A stretch of DNA of 64,000 bases, taken from NCBI RefSeq assembly GCF_014196505.1, contig NZ_JACIDW010000001.1:124001-188000 (forward strand), read 5' to 3'. The position numbers and the translations under genes were made by a program. The notes beneath the pieces were generated by a model. The model was given only the letters and a program-made list of their open reading frames with translations. It was not told where the DNA came from and did not search any database. Numbering within the stretch: the stretch's first letter is position 1; each line of letters begins with the position of its first letter. Origin of the DNA: Rhizobium metallidurans (GTDB taxonomy: Bacteria; Pseudomonadota; Alphaproteobacteria; Rhizobiales; Rhizobiaceae). Positions 46,402 through 55,237 of the stretch are shown in pieces.

Positions 46402-47133
46402 ATGGCGTATCAACTCTACTACTGGAACGGCATTCAGGGACGGGGCGAGTTCGTGCGTCTCGCACTCGAGGAGGCAGGCGCCGACTATGTCGATGTCACG
46501 CGACACGACCAGCCCGGGCTGGGAACCGATGCCATGCTGGAAATCCTGGATAAAGGGCTGAATTCGACCATCCCATTTGCCCCGCCGTTTCTGCAAGACG
46601 GCGACCTCATGGTCTCGCACGTCGCCAACATTCTCTTCTACCTCGGCCCGAAGCTCGGCCTCGCTCCTTCCGATGAAGGCCCGCGCCACGTCGCGAACGG
46701 GCTTCAGCTGACGATTACCGATTTCGTCTGCGAGGTTCACGACACCCACCATCCGATATCGACGGGACTTTACTACGAAGATCAGAAGGCCGAAGCGAAG
46801 GCGCGCTCCACGGCGTTCATCGATGACCGTATCCCGAAATATCTCGGCTATTTCGAGCGCATGCTGAAGCAGAACCCGAGCGGCGCGAAGCATATCGTTG
46901 GCTCGGAACTTTCCTATGTCGATCTGTCGCTGTTCCAGGTGATCGAGGGGCTTTGCTATGCATTTCCCAATGCGATGAAGGGATATCAGCACCGCTACCA
47001 TGCCCTGGCCGACTTGCATGCGGCGGTGCGCGAGCGGCCCCGGATCGCCGCCTATCTCGCCTCCCCTCGCCGCCTTGCCTTCAATGAAGACGGCATTTTC
47101 CGTCACTATCCGGAGCTTGACGCGGCCAGCTGA
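46402..47133 (+). CDS. Glutathione S-transferase family protein
   Basis: This 243-residue protein has the thioredoxin-like N-terminal domain YQLYYWNGIQGRGEFVRLALEEAG, where the Tyr near residue 7 is the likely catalytic residue of sigma/alpha-like GSTs. The all-helical C-terminal domain includes LSYVDLSLFQVIEGL with its N-capping Asp. It conjugates or reduces electrophiles with glutathione. The ATG is preceded by GGAGG. It lies between the EcfG-linked genes and an SDR, in keeping with a stress role. Confidence 0.88.
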   Translation: MAYQLYYWNGIQGRGEFVRLALEEAGADYVDVTRHDQPGLGTDAMLEILDKGLNSTIPFAPPFLQDGDLMVSHVANILFYLGPKLGLAPSDEGPRHVANGLQLTITDFVCEVHDTHHPISTGLYYEDQKAEAKARSTAFIDDRIPKYLGYFERMLKQNPSGAKHIVGSELSYVDLSLFQVIEGLCYAFPNAMKGYQHRYHALADLHAAVRERPRIAAYLASPRRLAFNEDGIFRHYPELDAAS

Positions 47134-47209
47134 TCTCCAATCTAATCCGGCGGGGCACATCTTGGCCGGACGAACGCCGGCCTTTCCACAGAACTGGGAG
47201 ATCGTTTTC

Positions 47210-48004
47210 ATGGCACATCTTGCGCAGTCGCTTGCGGCAATCAAAATTCCCGACCTGGCCGGCAAGGCCGTTCTCATCACCGGCGCCTCGACAGGAATCG
47301 GCGCGGCGCTCGCCAGGGCGCTTGCTGCCCAGGAAATGAAGGTCGGCATTCACTACAATTCCAGCCGCGAACAGGCGGAAGCGCTGGCCGACGAGATCAA
47401 GGAAACAGGCGGCCACGTCCATCTCGTGCATGGCGACGTGTCGAAAGAGGGAGAAACCGAGCGTGTGGTCGAAGAGACCGCCAAGACGTTCGGCCATCTC
47501 GATGGCTTGATCAACAATGCCGGCGGAATGCTCGGCCGCAAGCCGACCTCGGAATACACCGACGAGCATTACCAGAAGGTGATGGACCTGAACGCCCGCT
47601 CGGTGCTCGCCGCGACCCGCGCGGCGCACCCGTGGCTCAAGAAGCAGGGCGGCTTCATCGTCAACACCACATCGATCGCGGCCCGCAACGGTGGCGGTGG
47701 CGGCGCCATTCTCTACGCCGCCGCCAAGGGGTTCGTATCGACCATCACCCGTGGCCAGGCGAAGGAATTCGTTCCCGACCGCATTCGCGTCAACGCGGTC
47801 GCTCCGGGCGTGATCGCCACGCCGTTTCATGAACGCTACACCAATGACGAGCAGATGGAGATGCAGCGCAAATCGATCCCGATGGGTTTCGTCGGCACAT
47901 CGGAGGATTGCGTCGGCGCCTACCTGTTTCTCGCATCGCCGACATTATCGGGCTACATCACCGGCCAGATCATCGAGGTCAACGGCGGACAGCTGATGCC
48001 GTGA
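47210..48004 (+). CDS. SDR-family oxidoreductase
   Basis: This classical SDR of 264 residues has the NAD(P) motif LITGASTGIGAALA, the NNAG motif in INNAGGML, the catalytic Ser in TTSIAARNGG and an intact YAAAK. The ATG at 47210 follows GGGAG; an in-frame ATG at 47000 lies inside the GST gene. The substrate is unknown. Its position 76 bases after the GST gene suggests a shared transcript. Confidence 0.9.
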   Translation: MAHLAQSLAAIKIPDLAGKAVLITGASTGIGAALARALAAQEMKVGIHYNSSREQAEALADEIKETGGHVHLVHGDVSKEGETERVVEETAKTFGHLDGLINNAGGMLGRKPTSEYTDEHYQKVMDLNARSVLAATRAAHPWLKKQGGFIVNTTSIAARNGGGGGAILYAAAKGFVSTITRGQAKEFVPDRIRVNAVAPGVIATPFHERYTNDEQMEMQRKSIPMGFVGTSEDCVGAYLFLASPTLSGYITGQIIEVNGGQLMP

Positions 48005-48044
48005 TTGCGGTGGCGCAAATCGATACGCCCTCGCCTTGATCCAA

Positions 48045-48069
48045 GGAACCTTTGCAGCGCAACAACGTT
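48045..48069 (+). promoter_or_regulatory. EcfG promoter of glgX
   Basis: GGAAC (48045-48049) and CGTT (48066-48069) are separated by exactly 16 bases, a perfect EcfG match. The glgX ATG at 48104 is 34 bases further, the same distance as in the DUF2934 gene. Confidence 0.75.
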
Positions 48070-48103
48070 CCCTGCAGGCCAACAACCAAGCCCGGGGCGT
48101 TCC

Positions 48104-50194
48104 ATGAGCTTTTCGTTTTCAGAACTCGACTTTCTCAAGCCCGAACTCGGTGCCGAGTATACCGGCCAGGGAACGCATTTCGCGGTATTTTCCGCCCATG
48201 CCGAACAGATGGAGCTCTGCCTCTTCTCGCCCGACGGCAAGGAGGAGGTTGCGCGCATGGCGCTGCCCAAGCGCGAGGGCGACATCTGGTCGGGTTATAT
48301 CGCCGGCGTCGGCCCGGGGACCGTCTACGGCTACCGCGCCCACGGCCCTTACGACCCCAAGGCTGGTCATCGGTTCAACCCGAACAAGCTGCTGCTCGAC
48401 CCCTATGCCAAGCAGGTACTTGGCGAGCTTGAGTGGGACGACGCGCTTTACGGATACACGATCGGCGCGAAGGATGACGATCTCTCCTTCGACAACCGCG
48501 ACAGCGCCCCTTACATGGTCAAGGGGATCGTGCAGGACCCGGATTTCGACTGGGACGGCGATCAGGCAATCCGCCGGACCTGGACGGACACGATCATCTA
48601 CGAGGCGCATGTGCGCGGGATGACGATGACGCATCCCGACGTACCGGATGAACTGCGCGGCACGTTTCTCGGCATGTGCAGCGAGCCGATCATCGATCAC
48701 CTGACGAAGCTTGGCATTTCAGCGGTCGAGCTGCTGCCGATCCAGCATTTTCCCAACGACCGCTATCTTCTCGAGAAGGGCCTCACCAATTACTGGGGCT
48801 ACCAGACACTGGGCTTCTTCGCGCCGCAGCCACGATATCTGTCCGGAAGCAAGATCACCGAGTTCAAGACCATGGTGAAGGCGTTCCACGCCGCCGGTAT
48901 CGAGGTCATCATGGACGTGGTCTATAACCACACCGCCGAGGGCAGCGAGCGCGGGCCGACACTCTCCTTCCGCGGCCTCGACAATGCCAGCTACTATATC
49001 CTCTCGCCCGACGATCCGCGCCACACCTATGACACAACGGGCACCGGCAATACGCTGAACGTCGCGCACCCCATGGTCATGCGCATGGTGCTCGACAGCC
49101 TGCGCTACTGGGTCGGCGTGATGCACGTCGATGGCTTCCGCTTCGACCTCGCCAGCACGCTTGGGCGCCAGGATCTCGACTTCGACCGCCAGGGCATCTT
49201 CTTCGGCGCGATCCGCCAGGACCCCATCCTGTCAGGCGTGAAGCTGATCGCCGAGCCTTGGGATGTCGGCGAAGGCGGTTACCAGGTCGGCGGCTTTCCG
49301 CATCCATTCCGGGAGTGGAACGACAAGTTCCGCGACGACGTCAGGCGCTTCTGGAAGGGCGATGGCGGCATGGCGCCGGATATCGCCTCGCGCCTCACCG
49401 GCTCGCAGCTGCAGTTCAACCACTCTGACCGCGCGGCGACGTCATCGGTCAATCTCCTGTCCGCCCACGACGGCTTCACGCTGATGGACACGGTCTCATT
49501 CAACGACAAGCACAACGAGGCGAACGGCGAAGACAATCGCGACGGCCATTCGGACAATCACTCGGACAATATGGGAGCCGAGGGCGCAACCGACGACGCT
49601 GGCATCCGCGATGCGCGCTCGCGGCGCCGACGCAACATGATGGCGACGCTGCTTCTCAGCCAGGGCGTGCCGATGATCGTCGCCGGCGATGAAGTCGGCA
49701 ACAGCCAGGGCGGCAACAACAACGCCTATTGCCAGGACAACGAGATCGGCTGGGTCGACTGGTCCGGCCTGGACGACCCCTTCCTCAGCTTCTGCCAGAA
49801 GATAATCGCGCTGCGAAAGGATCATCCCGAACTTCGCCAGGAGCGCTTTCTGACCGGCGCCATCGGCGAGGATGAGCGAACCGAAATCGCCTGGTATCGG
49901 CCCGATGGCGAGCAGATGGGGGAAGAGGATTGGAGCGATCCGGAACTTCGCCTGCTCAGTGTCTACATGTCCTATAGCGCCAGCACGCCCGACGTCGAAA
50001 AGGCGGCCGGTCTGTTCCTGGTGTTCAACGCTGGCGGCGACTGCGATATCCGTTTGCCTGAGGTGAACGGGATCACTGGGTGGAGCCGTGTGCTTGCGAC
50101 TGGCGCGGATGAACCGTTCGCTGAACTGGATGTCCGGGAACCGCTAGCAGTCGACCGCGAAAGTGTGGCTGTCTTTGTGCCGAACGGAGCCTAA
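48104..50194 (+). CDS. glgX: Glycogen debranching enzyme GlgX
   Basis: This protein of 696 residues starts at the ATG at 48104. An N-terminal CBM48 domain (GTHFAVFSAHAEQMELCLF) is followed by a GH13 barrel. The nucleophile Asp is in MHVDGFRFDLAS, the acid Glu in KLIAEPWDVG and the third carboxylate in SAHDGFTL. It hydrolyses alpha-1,6 branches of limit-dextrin glycogen. It is not in a glg operon here; it stands alone behind an EcfG promoter, which suggests use of glycogen or trehalose precursors during stress. Confidence 0.95.
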   Translation: MSFSFSELDFLKPELGAEYTGQGTHFAVFSAHAEQMELCLFSPDGKEEVARMALPKREGDIWSGYIAGVGPGTVYGYRAHGPYDPKAGHRFNPNKLLLDPYAKQVLGELEWDDALYGYTIGAKDDDLSFDNRDSAPYMVKGIVQDPDFDWDGDQAIRRTWTDTIIYEAHVRGMTMTHPDVPDELRGTFLGMCSEPIIDHLTKLGISAVELLPIQHFPNDRYLLEKGLTNYWGYQTLGFFAPQPRYLSGSKITEFKTMVKAFHAAGIEVIMDVVYNHTAEGSERGPTLSFRGLDNASYYILSPDDPRHTYDTTGTGNTLNVAHPMVMRMVLDSLRYWVGVMHVDGFRFDLASTLGRQDLDFDRQGIFFGAIRQDPILSGVKLIAEPWDVGEGGYQVGGFPHPFREWNDKFRDDVRRFWKGDGGMAPDIASRLTGSQLQFNHSDRAATSSVNLLSAHDGFTLMDTVSFNDKHNEANGEDNRDGHSDNHSDNMGAEGATDDAGIRDARSRRRRNMMATLLLSQGVPMIVAGDEVGNSQGGNNNAYCQDNEIGWVDWSGLDDPFLSFCQKIIALRKDHPELRQERFLTGAIGEDERTEIAWYRPDGEQMGEEDWSDPELRLLSVYMSYSASTPDVEKAAGLFLVFNAGGDCDIRLPEVNGITGWSRVLATGADEPFAELDVREPLAVDRESVAVFVPNGA

Positions 50195-50649
50195 GCGCTC
50201 CCCGCGCGCAGGTCGCAAAACCATTTGATCATGACTTAGCCAGCGTTTTTTCCTGGCGAAGCCTGCGAAAGCGAAAGCAGCGGCAGATGAAATCAGGCAA
50301 GGCTGGGAGGCCTTGGCCTGATTTCTGCGCGCGCGTTGTCAGCCGAATCCTTCGACTTAAGTCGGGCCGTGCGCCATTTGAATTCCCGTATTCGAATTCC
50401 CATATATTTTTCAGGAAAATCAGGATTCGGCACCGTGAGCTGGCAGATCGCGCACCGTAATTTACCGAAATCGAACCATAAGCTGTTGCTTTCTGCGACA
50501 AAACCCGGTTGCTTAAGAATTTCCACCGGTTTGGTTGATAGTGTGGATGCGGTACGTAAGACAAGACGGCTTGAGGAATGCCACGCTTGGCATCAGGTTC
50601 CAATGAGGATCACGTTAGCGCGGTGGGGTCGGACCATTTTGAAAAAGCG
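50195..50649. other. Intergenic region after glgX
   Basis: This 455-base stretch contains the hairpin at 50291 (listed separately) and a short tandem repeat of GAATTCCC near 50380-50400. I see no credible gene; in-frame extensions of the next gene lack a ribosome site. Confidence 0.4.
50291..50323. terminator. Long hairpin, candidate bidirectional terminator
   Basis: A 13-base stem with one bulge (50291-50303 with 50310-50323) has a 6-base loop. Both ends are in ATTT, so a short U-rich tail is present on either strand. The U-run is weak. Confidence 0.4.
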
Positions 50650-51480
50650 ATGAGTAAAGATCTCTTTCAAGTAAAGTTCTGGGGCGTTCGCGGCAGTATC
50701 CCGGTCTCCGGACCTGAGTTCGATCGTTATGGTGGCAACACCTCTTGCATCGAGATTCGCTGTGGCGAACACCGCATGATCTTCGACGCGGGCTCTGGCG
50801 CCCGCGAGGCTGGGCTTTGCATGCTCAACGATCAGGTCCGCGACGTCGATCTGTTCTTCACCCACTGTCACTATGACCACATCATCGGTCTGCCGTTCTT
50901 CAAGGCCATCTATTATCCGGCGATCGATCTGCGCATCTGGTCCGGTCATCTCGACGGCAAGATGACGACGCGCGAGATGATCGAGCAATTCATCAGCCCC
51001 CCATGGTTCCCGGTGAAGACCGACATCTGTCAGGCGACGATGAGCTTTCGCGACTTTCACGCCGGACAGGTCCTGGAGCCTCATCCGGGCGTCAGGATCA
51101 AGACTTTCATGCTCAATCACCCCGGTGGGGCGATCGGTTATCGAATCGAGTATCAGGGCCGCTCCATCGCGCTGATCTACGACATAGAACATACGCCCGG
51201 TCACCATGATCCGGTCGCGCTGGAAATGATGAGGGACGTCGATCTCGCCGTCTACGATTGCACCTACAACGAAGACGAAATGCAGCGCTTCAAGGGCTTT
51301 GGCCACTCGACGTGGGAGCATGGCATCGAACTGGCGAAGATGGCGGGCACCAAGCAATTCGCGCTCTTCCACCACGCGCCCTCGCGCACCGACGCGCAGC
51401 TGGAAGCCATGGAAAAGCAGGCCCAGGCCGCCTTCCCGGCCTCGTTCGCCGCCCGCGACAACCAGGTTCTCGAACTCTAG
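50650..51480 (+). CDS. Metallo-beta-lactamase-fold hydrolase
   Basis: This protein of 276 residues starts at the ATG at 50650. It begins VKFWGVRGSIPVSG, and the zinc motif is THCHYDHIIGLP (HxHxDH). Further ligands are in NHPGGA, in YDIEH and near the C-terminal HHAPSR. This N-terminal form is common in the MBL subgroup that includes phosphodiesterase-like enzymes near RNase Z and class II cAMP phosphodiesterases. Its substrate is not known; a phosphodiester is likely. Three kilobases away are cyclase genes. Confidence 0.85.
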   Translation: MSKDLFQVKFWGVRGSIPVSGPEFDRYGGNTSCIEIRCGEHRMIFDAGSGAREAGLCMLNDQVRDVDLFFTHCHYDHIIGLPFFKAIYYPAIDLRIWSGHLDGKMTTREMIEQFISPPWFPVKTDICQATMSFRDFHAGQVLEPHPGVRIKTFMLNHPGGAIGYRIEYQGRSIALIYDIEHTPGHHDPVALEMMRDVDLAVYDCTYNEDEMQRFKGFGHSTWEHGIELAKMAGTKQFALFHHAPSRTDAQLEAMEKQAQAAFPASFAARDNQVLEL

Positions 51481-51485
51481 ACCAG

Positions 51486-52238
51486 CTAGCTCTCGACCAG
51501 TGACGTTGCCGATGCCCATCTGACCGCCGGATGGGCGCTCGTCTCGGTCAGAAGGTTGGAGAGAAACGCCCAGGCGGTCTCGTCATGCACCAGATGATGC
51601 GTGAGAATGCCGATCGGCTCCGCGTCATCATCGAAGCGAGTGCGCAGTTCCGCTACCACATCGGCAACCAGCTCGGCATGTGGCCTGCCGCCACGGATGC
51701 CGTGCCAGTTCATGATATCGACATGCGTGTTGAGCAGCTTGATCGGGCTATCCGCCTTGGCAGCCCCATAGACGGACAGTACCTTAAGATCGAGCGTCGG
51801 CAATTCCGCGATCAGCGCGCCGCTGATCCGGTTCCAGGGCGGCACCAGCATCGGCATGAACCGCCGCCCGAACAACCGCTGCAGAATGGCAAAACCGTCG
51901 CGCAGTTCACCAAGCACGACATCAGGCGCGCGATGCGCGCCAAGTTCCTGCTTCTTCTGGTCAGGTCCCGCGTGGTTGGTATGCGACCATCCATGCAGGG
52001 CCACCAGCGCATGCCGCTCGTCAGCCAGCCGCGTTGCCAGCGCCTCGCCCGTGGACGCCGGAATGACGGCGAGCGTCAAGGGCAGGCCGGCATCGGCGGT
52101 TAGCTCCAACAGCTTCTCCAGCGCCGGCGTCGGCTCGATCGCGTCGTCGTCGCGAAGCCAGAAACGGGCGACCTTGCCAGCGGCCTGCCACCGGTCAAGC
52201 TCGGTCAGCAATGGCGTCCAGATGTCATGAGCCGTCAT
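51486..52238 (-). CDS. Polysaccharide deacetylase family protein
   Basis: This protein of 250 residues starts at the ATG at 52238, which overlaps the glycosyltransferase stop (ATGA), so translation is coupled. The first-motif aspartates are in FWLRDDDAI, and the histidine motif is ALHGWSHTNH (HxxxH). It fits carbohydrate esterase family 4-like barrels. It probably removes N- or O-acetyl groups from a glycan made by the coupled glycosyltransferase. No signal peptide is seen, so it may act in the cytoplasm. Confidence 0.85.
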   Translation of the reverse strand: MTAHDIWTPLLTELDRWQAAGKVARFWLRDDDAIEPTPALEKLLELTADAGLPLTLAVIPASTGEALATRLADERHALVALHGWSHTNHAGPDQKKQELGAHRAPDVVLGELRDGFAILQRLFGRRFMPMLVPPWNRISGALIAELPTLDLKVLSVYGAAKADSPIKLLNTHVDIMNWHGIRGGRPHAELVADVVAELRTRFDDDAEPIGILTHHLVHDETAWAFLSNLLTETSAHPAVRWASATSLVES

Positions 52239-53323
52239 CGTTGTTTTCCTGTGTATCTGCATAAAATGTCGTCGAGCACCTTTGCCGCGATATCAAGCGA
52301 TCTTTCGCTCAAGACAAAGCGGCGCGCGGCGCGCGCCATCGCCGTGCGTCTGGAGGGATCGTCGAGCAATGCGTCGATCGCCGAAGCGTAGGCGGCAACA
52401 TCCCCTTCCGCTGTCAGCAATCCGGTCAAGCCAGCCTGGACGACTTCGGGAACCCCGGCCGTATTCTGCGCGACGACCGGCAGGCCCGCGGCTTGTGCCT
52501 CGAGATAGGCAAGCCCATAAGCCTCGCCGCAGCCCGGCCATACGTAGACGCCCGCTTTGCCGAGCTCTTGAGCGATACCATCCGCGCCACGCTCTCCAAG
52601 CCAATCGATCCTTCCCGGCTCGAATGCCGAAAAGAGACGCTCAACCTCACCGCGCATCGGACCATCCCCCACGACGGCGAGCGTCCACTGCTTGTGCCTG
52701 ATCGCGGCAAGCGCTTCGGCAAGCATCGTGTAGCTTTGCATCTTGTCGCCGGCGCGCATCATCGCAACGGTGATCAGCCGCGTCGGCTCCGGTACTGGCT
52801 GCAGCTCTTCAAATGCCGTGGTGTCGATGAAGGGGGCAAGTGCCGCGATGCGCGCTTCAGGGATCGCCTGCTCCAGGCCCAATCGATCGCGCCGCGTGAA
52901 GGCGATATTGATCGCGGCATCCCTGACCATCGCGCCGATCCGCGCCTGGTGCGGCGCCCAGTCGGTCTGATCGCGCTTGGGAGAGTAGGAAGCTTCCGCG
53001 GTAACGAGGGGAAAGCCGAATTCCGCTGATAGCGCCGGCCCGAAAGGGTCCACCGATTTGTAATAGGGGTGATAACAGAACCATAAATCAGCCTTGCCCG
53101 CGCTCGACCACTTGGCCCGCAGTCGCTGCAGCTCGCAGGCCATCTCGCCTTCGAGGCCGACCGCCGCTTCCGGTGTCGACGCAAAACTGCGGAATTCGGA
53201 CGCGATTTCCACCGTGTGCCCACCCATCTGCAGGGCGCGGATCAGCAGCCGCGCCATCAGCCGATCCCCCGATGGCACCGGATGGTTGGGCGACTTCAGC
53301 GGCGCGTAGAATGCTATGCGCAT
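52235..53323 (-). CDS. Glycosyltransferase family 4 protein
   Basis: This protein of 362 residues starts at the ATG at 53323, after GGATGA (MRIAFYAPLKSPNHP). The GT-B fold motifs are VVGDGPMRGEVERL and the E-x7-E region in GEAYGLAYLEAQAAGLPVV, followed by GLLTAEGD. It transfers a sugar from a nucleotide donor to a glycan or lipid. It is coupled to the deacetylase gene. Confidence 0.9.
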   Translation of the reverse strand: MRIAFYAPLKSPNHPVPSGDRLMARLLIRALQMGGHTVEIASEFRSFASTPEAAVGLEGEMACELQRLRAKWSSAGKADLWFCYHPYYKSVDPFGPALSAEFGFPLVTAEASYSPKRDQTDWAPHQARIGAMVRDAAINIAFTRRDRLGLEQAIPEARIAALAPFIDTTAFEELQPVPEPTRLITVAMMRAGDKMQSYTMLAEALAAIRHKQWTLAVVGDGPMRGEVERLFSAFEPGRIDWLGERGADGIAQELGKAGVYVWPGCGEAYGLAYLEAQAAGLPVVAQNTAGVPEVVQAGLTGLLTAEGDVAAYASAIDALLDDPSRRTAMARAARRFVLSERSLDIAAKVLDDILCRYTGKQR

Positions 53324-53515
53324 GAGGTCATCCATATTGAGACGCAGTGTTCAAAACCGGCCCCTGTGCCCGCCGGGCGAAAGTTTGCTATGGTCTTCAT
53401 CCTTACGGCTTGCTGACGAACATGTGACGTGCACGGACGGTCGAAAGGCGGCACTAAAACCTCAATTGCCCTATCACTAGTGCAAATGTGATTTGGGTTT
53501 CAAGAACGGGATTGA

Positions 53516-55237
53516 ATGGCGAGCGTCGCGGCAGGCAGCAGCATTTTTTCGGAACGCTCGATCAGGCGCGCGCGGCTGGGCTCCGGCCTTGTCATGTTCG
53601 CCTTTGTGCTCCTGCATTTCTCCAATCATGCGCTCGGCCTCATTTCCGTTACCGCGGCGGAAGAAGGCAGGCGGCTTTTCACCGCACTGTGGCGAAATCC
53701 GGTCGGCACCTTGCTCCTGTACGGCGCGATTTTGACCCATATCGCACTCGTCATGCGATCGATCTACGTCCGGCGCAGCCTTGTCATGCCGAAGGGCGAG
53801 CTTGCGCAGATCGTTCTTGGCCTGGCAATTCCCATTTTGTTGATCGACCATGTCGTCGGCACGCGTGTCGTCAGCGCGCTTTACGGATACCGCGACAATT
53901 ACGAAACGGTCGTGCGCACGCTGTGGATTACCGCGCCCGGCAACGGGTTGCGCCAGGTCGTAGCACTCGTTGTGGTGTGGTTCCACGCCTGCATCGGCCT
54001 GCATTACTGGCTACGTTATCGCACCTGGTACAGCAATATACAGGCGTCTCTGCTGGTCGTGGCCATCCTCTTGCCTGTGCTGGCCATCCTCGGCTTTATC
54101 GAAATGGGCCGCACCATTGCCGAGCCAGCCTATGAGGGAATTGCCAATGTCGGCAGATACGAGGCGAATCTCAATTCGCGCTACATGAAGGATCCGCAGG
54201 CGGTCGCGCAGGTCACGATGATCCGCACCGGCCTTTACGGGTCGTTCGCGGGCGCTCTGTTTCTCGTCTTCGCGGCAAGGACGCATCGCCGCTGGAAGGA
54301 GCGCGCCGACCAGATCACCGTGCATTATCAAGGCGGGGAACTGGTGCGTGTTCCGCGCGGCTCCACGGTTCTCGAAGCGAGCCGGCTTGGGGGTATCCCG
54401 CACTATTCCGTCTGCGGTGGCAAGGGTCAGTGTTCCACCTGTCGGGTGCAAGTGCTGAGCAATCTCGACGCCCTCCCCGCGCCCGACCGGATGGAGCAAT
54501 CGACGCTGAAGCGGATCAATGCCGCGCCCGACGTCCGGCTTGCCTGCCAGTTGCGCCCAACCCACGACGTGACGGTGGTGCCGCTGCTTCTTCGCGCGGC
54601 CGAAGCGGCCCTCCCCATCAACACGCAGGAAACGGCGCCCGGTCGAGAACGCGAGATCGCCGTCCTCTTCTGCGACATTCGCGACTTCACCGCCCTCACC
54701 GAGGACCGCCTGCCCTTCGATATCGTCTTCCTGCTCAACCGCTATTTCGCGCTGGTCGGCAATGCTGTCGAAAAGGCAGGTGGCCGGGTGGACAAATTCA
54801 TCGGCGACGGCGCAATGGCGCTCTTCGGCATCGGCACTTCGCCCGAGGAAGCCTGCCGGCAAGCCCTGACGGCCGCGGCGTCGATCGCACGCGACATCCA
54901 GAAGCTGAGCGAGGAACTGTCGGACGAACTGTCGATGCCGCTGCGCATCGCCATCGGCATTCATACAGGCCCGGCGGTGGTGGGAACGCTCGGCTTTGGC
55001 CGCGCCCGCAGCACGACTGCGATCGGCGACATGGTGAACGTCGCCAGTCGCCTGGAGGCGGCCGCGAAGGAATTCGAGGTCGCGCTTGTCGTCTCCGAAC
55101 CGGTGGCCGCGCTCGCCGGCGCCGACATGCGCGGCATAGAAAGTCGTGAAATCAGCGTCAGGGGCCGCGCGCTGCCCTTGAAAGTCTATGTCATTCCGCG
55201 AGACAAGGCGATCGAACTGCTCGAAGGACAGACCTGA
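53516..55237 (+). CDS. cyaC: CyaC-like adenylate cyclase: cytochrome-b-like membrane anchor, [2Fe-2S] domain and class III cyclase domain
   Basis: This is a 573-residue protein. Residues 20-260 are about six membrane helices with several intramembrane His (LLHFSNHAL, LTHIALVM, LIDHVVGT, WFHACIGLHY), like the diheme anchor of SdhC/D. Residues 270-360 are a plant-type ferredoxin domain with Cys300, Cys306, Cys309 and Cys344 (C-x5-C-x2-C-x34-C). The class III cyclase domain follows, with metal Asp387 and Asp431, adenine-specifying Lys427 and Asp505, Asn508 and Arg512. All catalytic residues are present. The design matches S. meliloti CyaC, reported as redox/quinone-responsive. It overlaps the next gene (TGATG). 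Confidence 0.93.
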   Translation: MASVAAGSSIFSERSIRRARLGSGLVMFAFVLLHFSNHALGLISVTAAEEGRRLFTALWRNPVGTLLLYGAILTHIALVMRSIYVRRSLVMPKGELAQIVLGLAIPILLIDHVVGTRVVSALYGYRDNYETVVRTLWITAPGNGLRQVVALVVVWFHACIGLHYWLRYRTWYSNIQASLLVVAILLPVLAILGFIEMGRTIAEPAYEGIANVGRYEANLNSRYMKDPQAVAQVTMIRTGLYGSFAGALFLVFAARTHRRWKERADQITVHYQGGELVRVPRGSTVLEASRLGGIPHYSVCGGKGQCSTCRVQVLSNLDALPAPDRMEQSTLKRINAAPDVRLACQLRPTHDVTVVPLLLRAAEAALPINTQETAPGREREIAVLFCDIRDFTALTEDRLPFDIVFLLNRYFALVGNAVEKAGGRVDKFIGDGAMALFGIGTSPEEACRQALTAAASIARDIQKLSEELSDELSMPLRIAIGIHTGPAVVGTLGFGRARSTTAIGDMVNVASRLEAAAKEFEVALVVSEPVAALAGADMRGIESREISVRGRALPLKVYVIPRDKAIELLEGQT

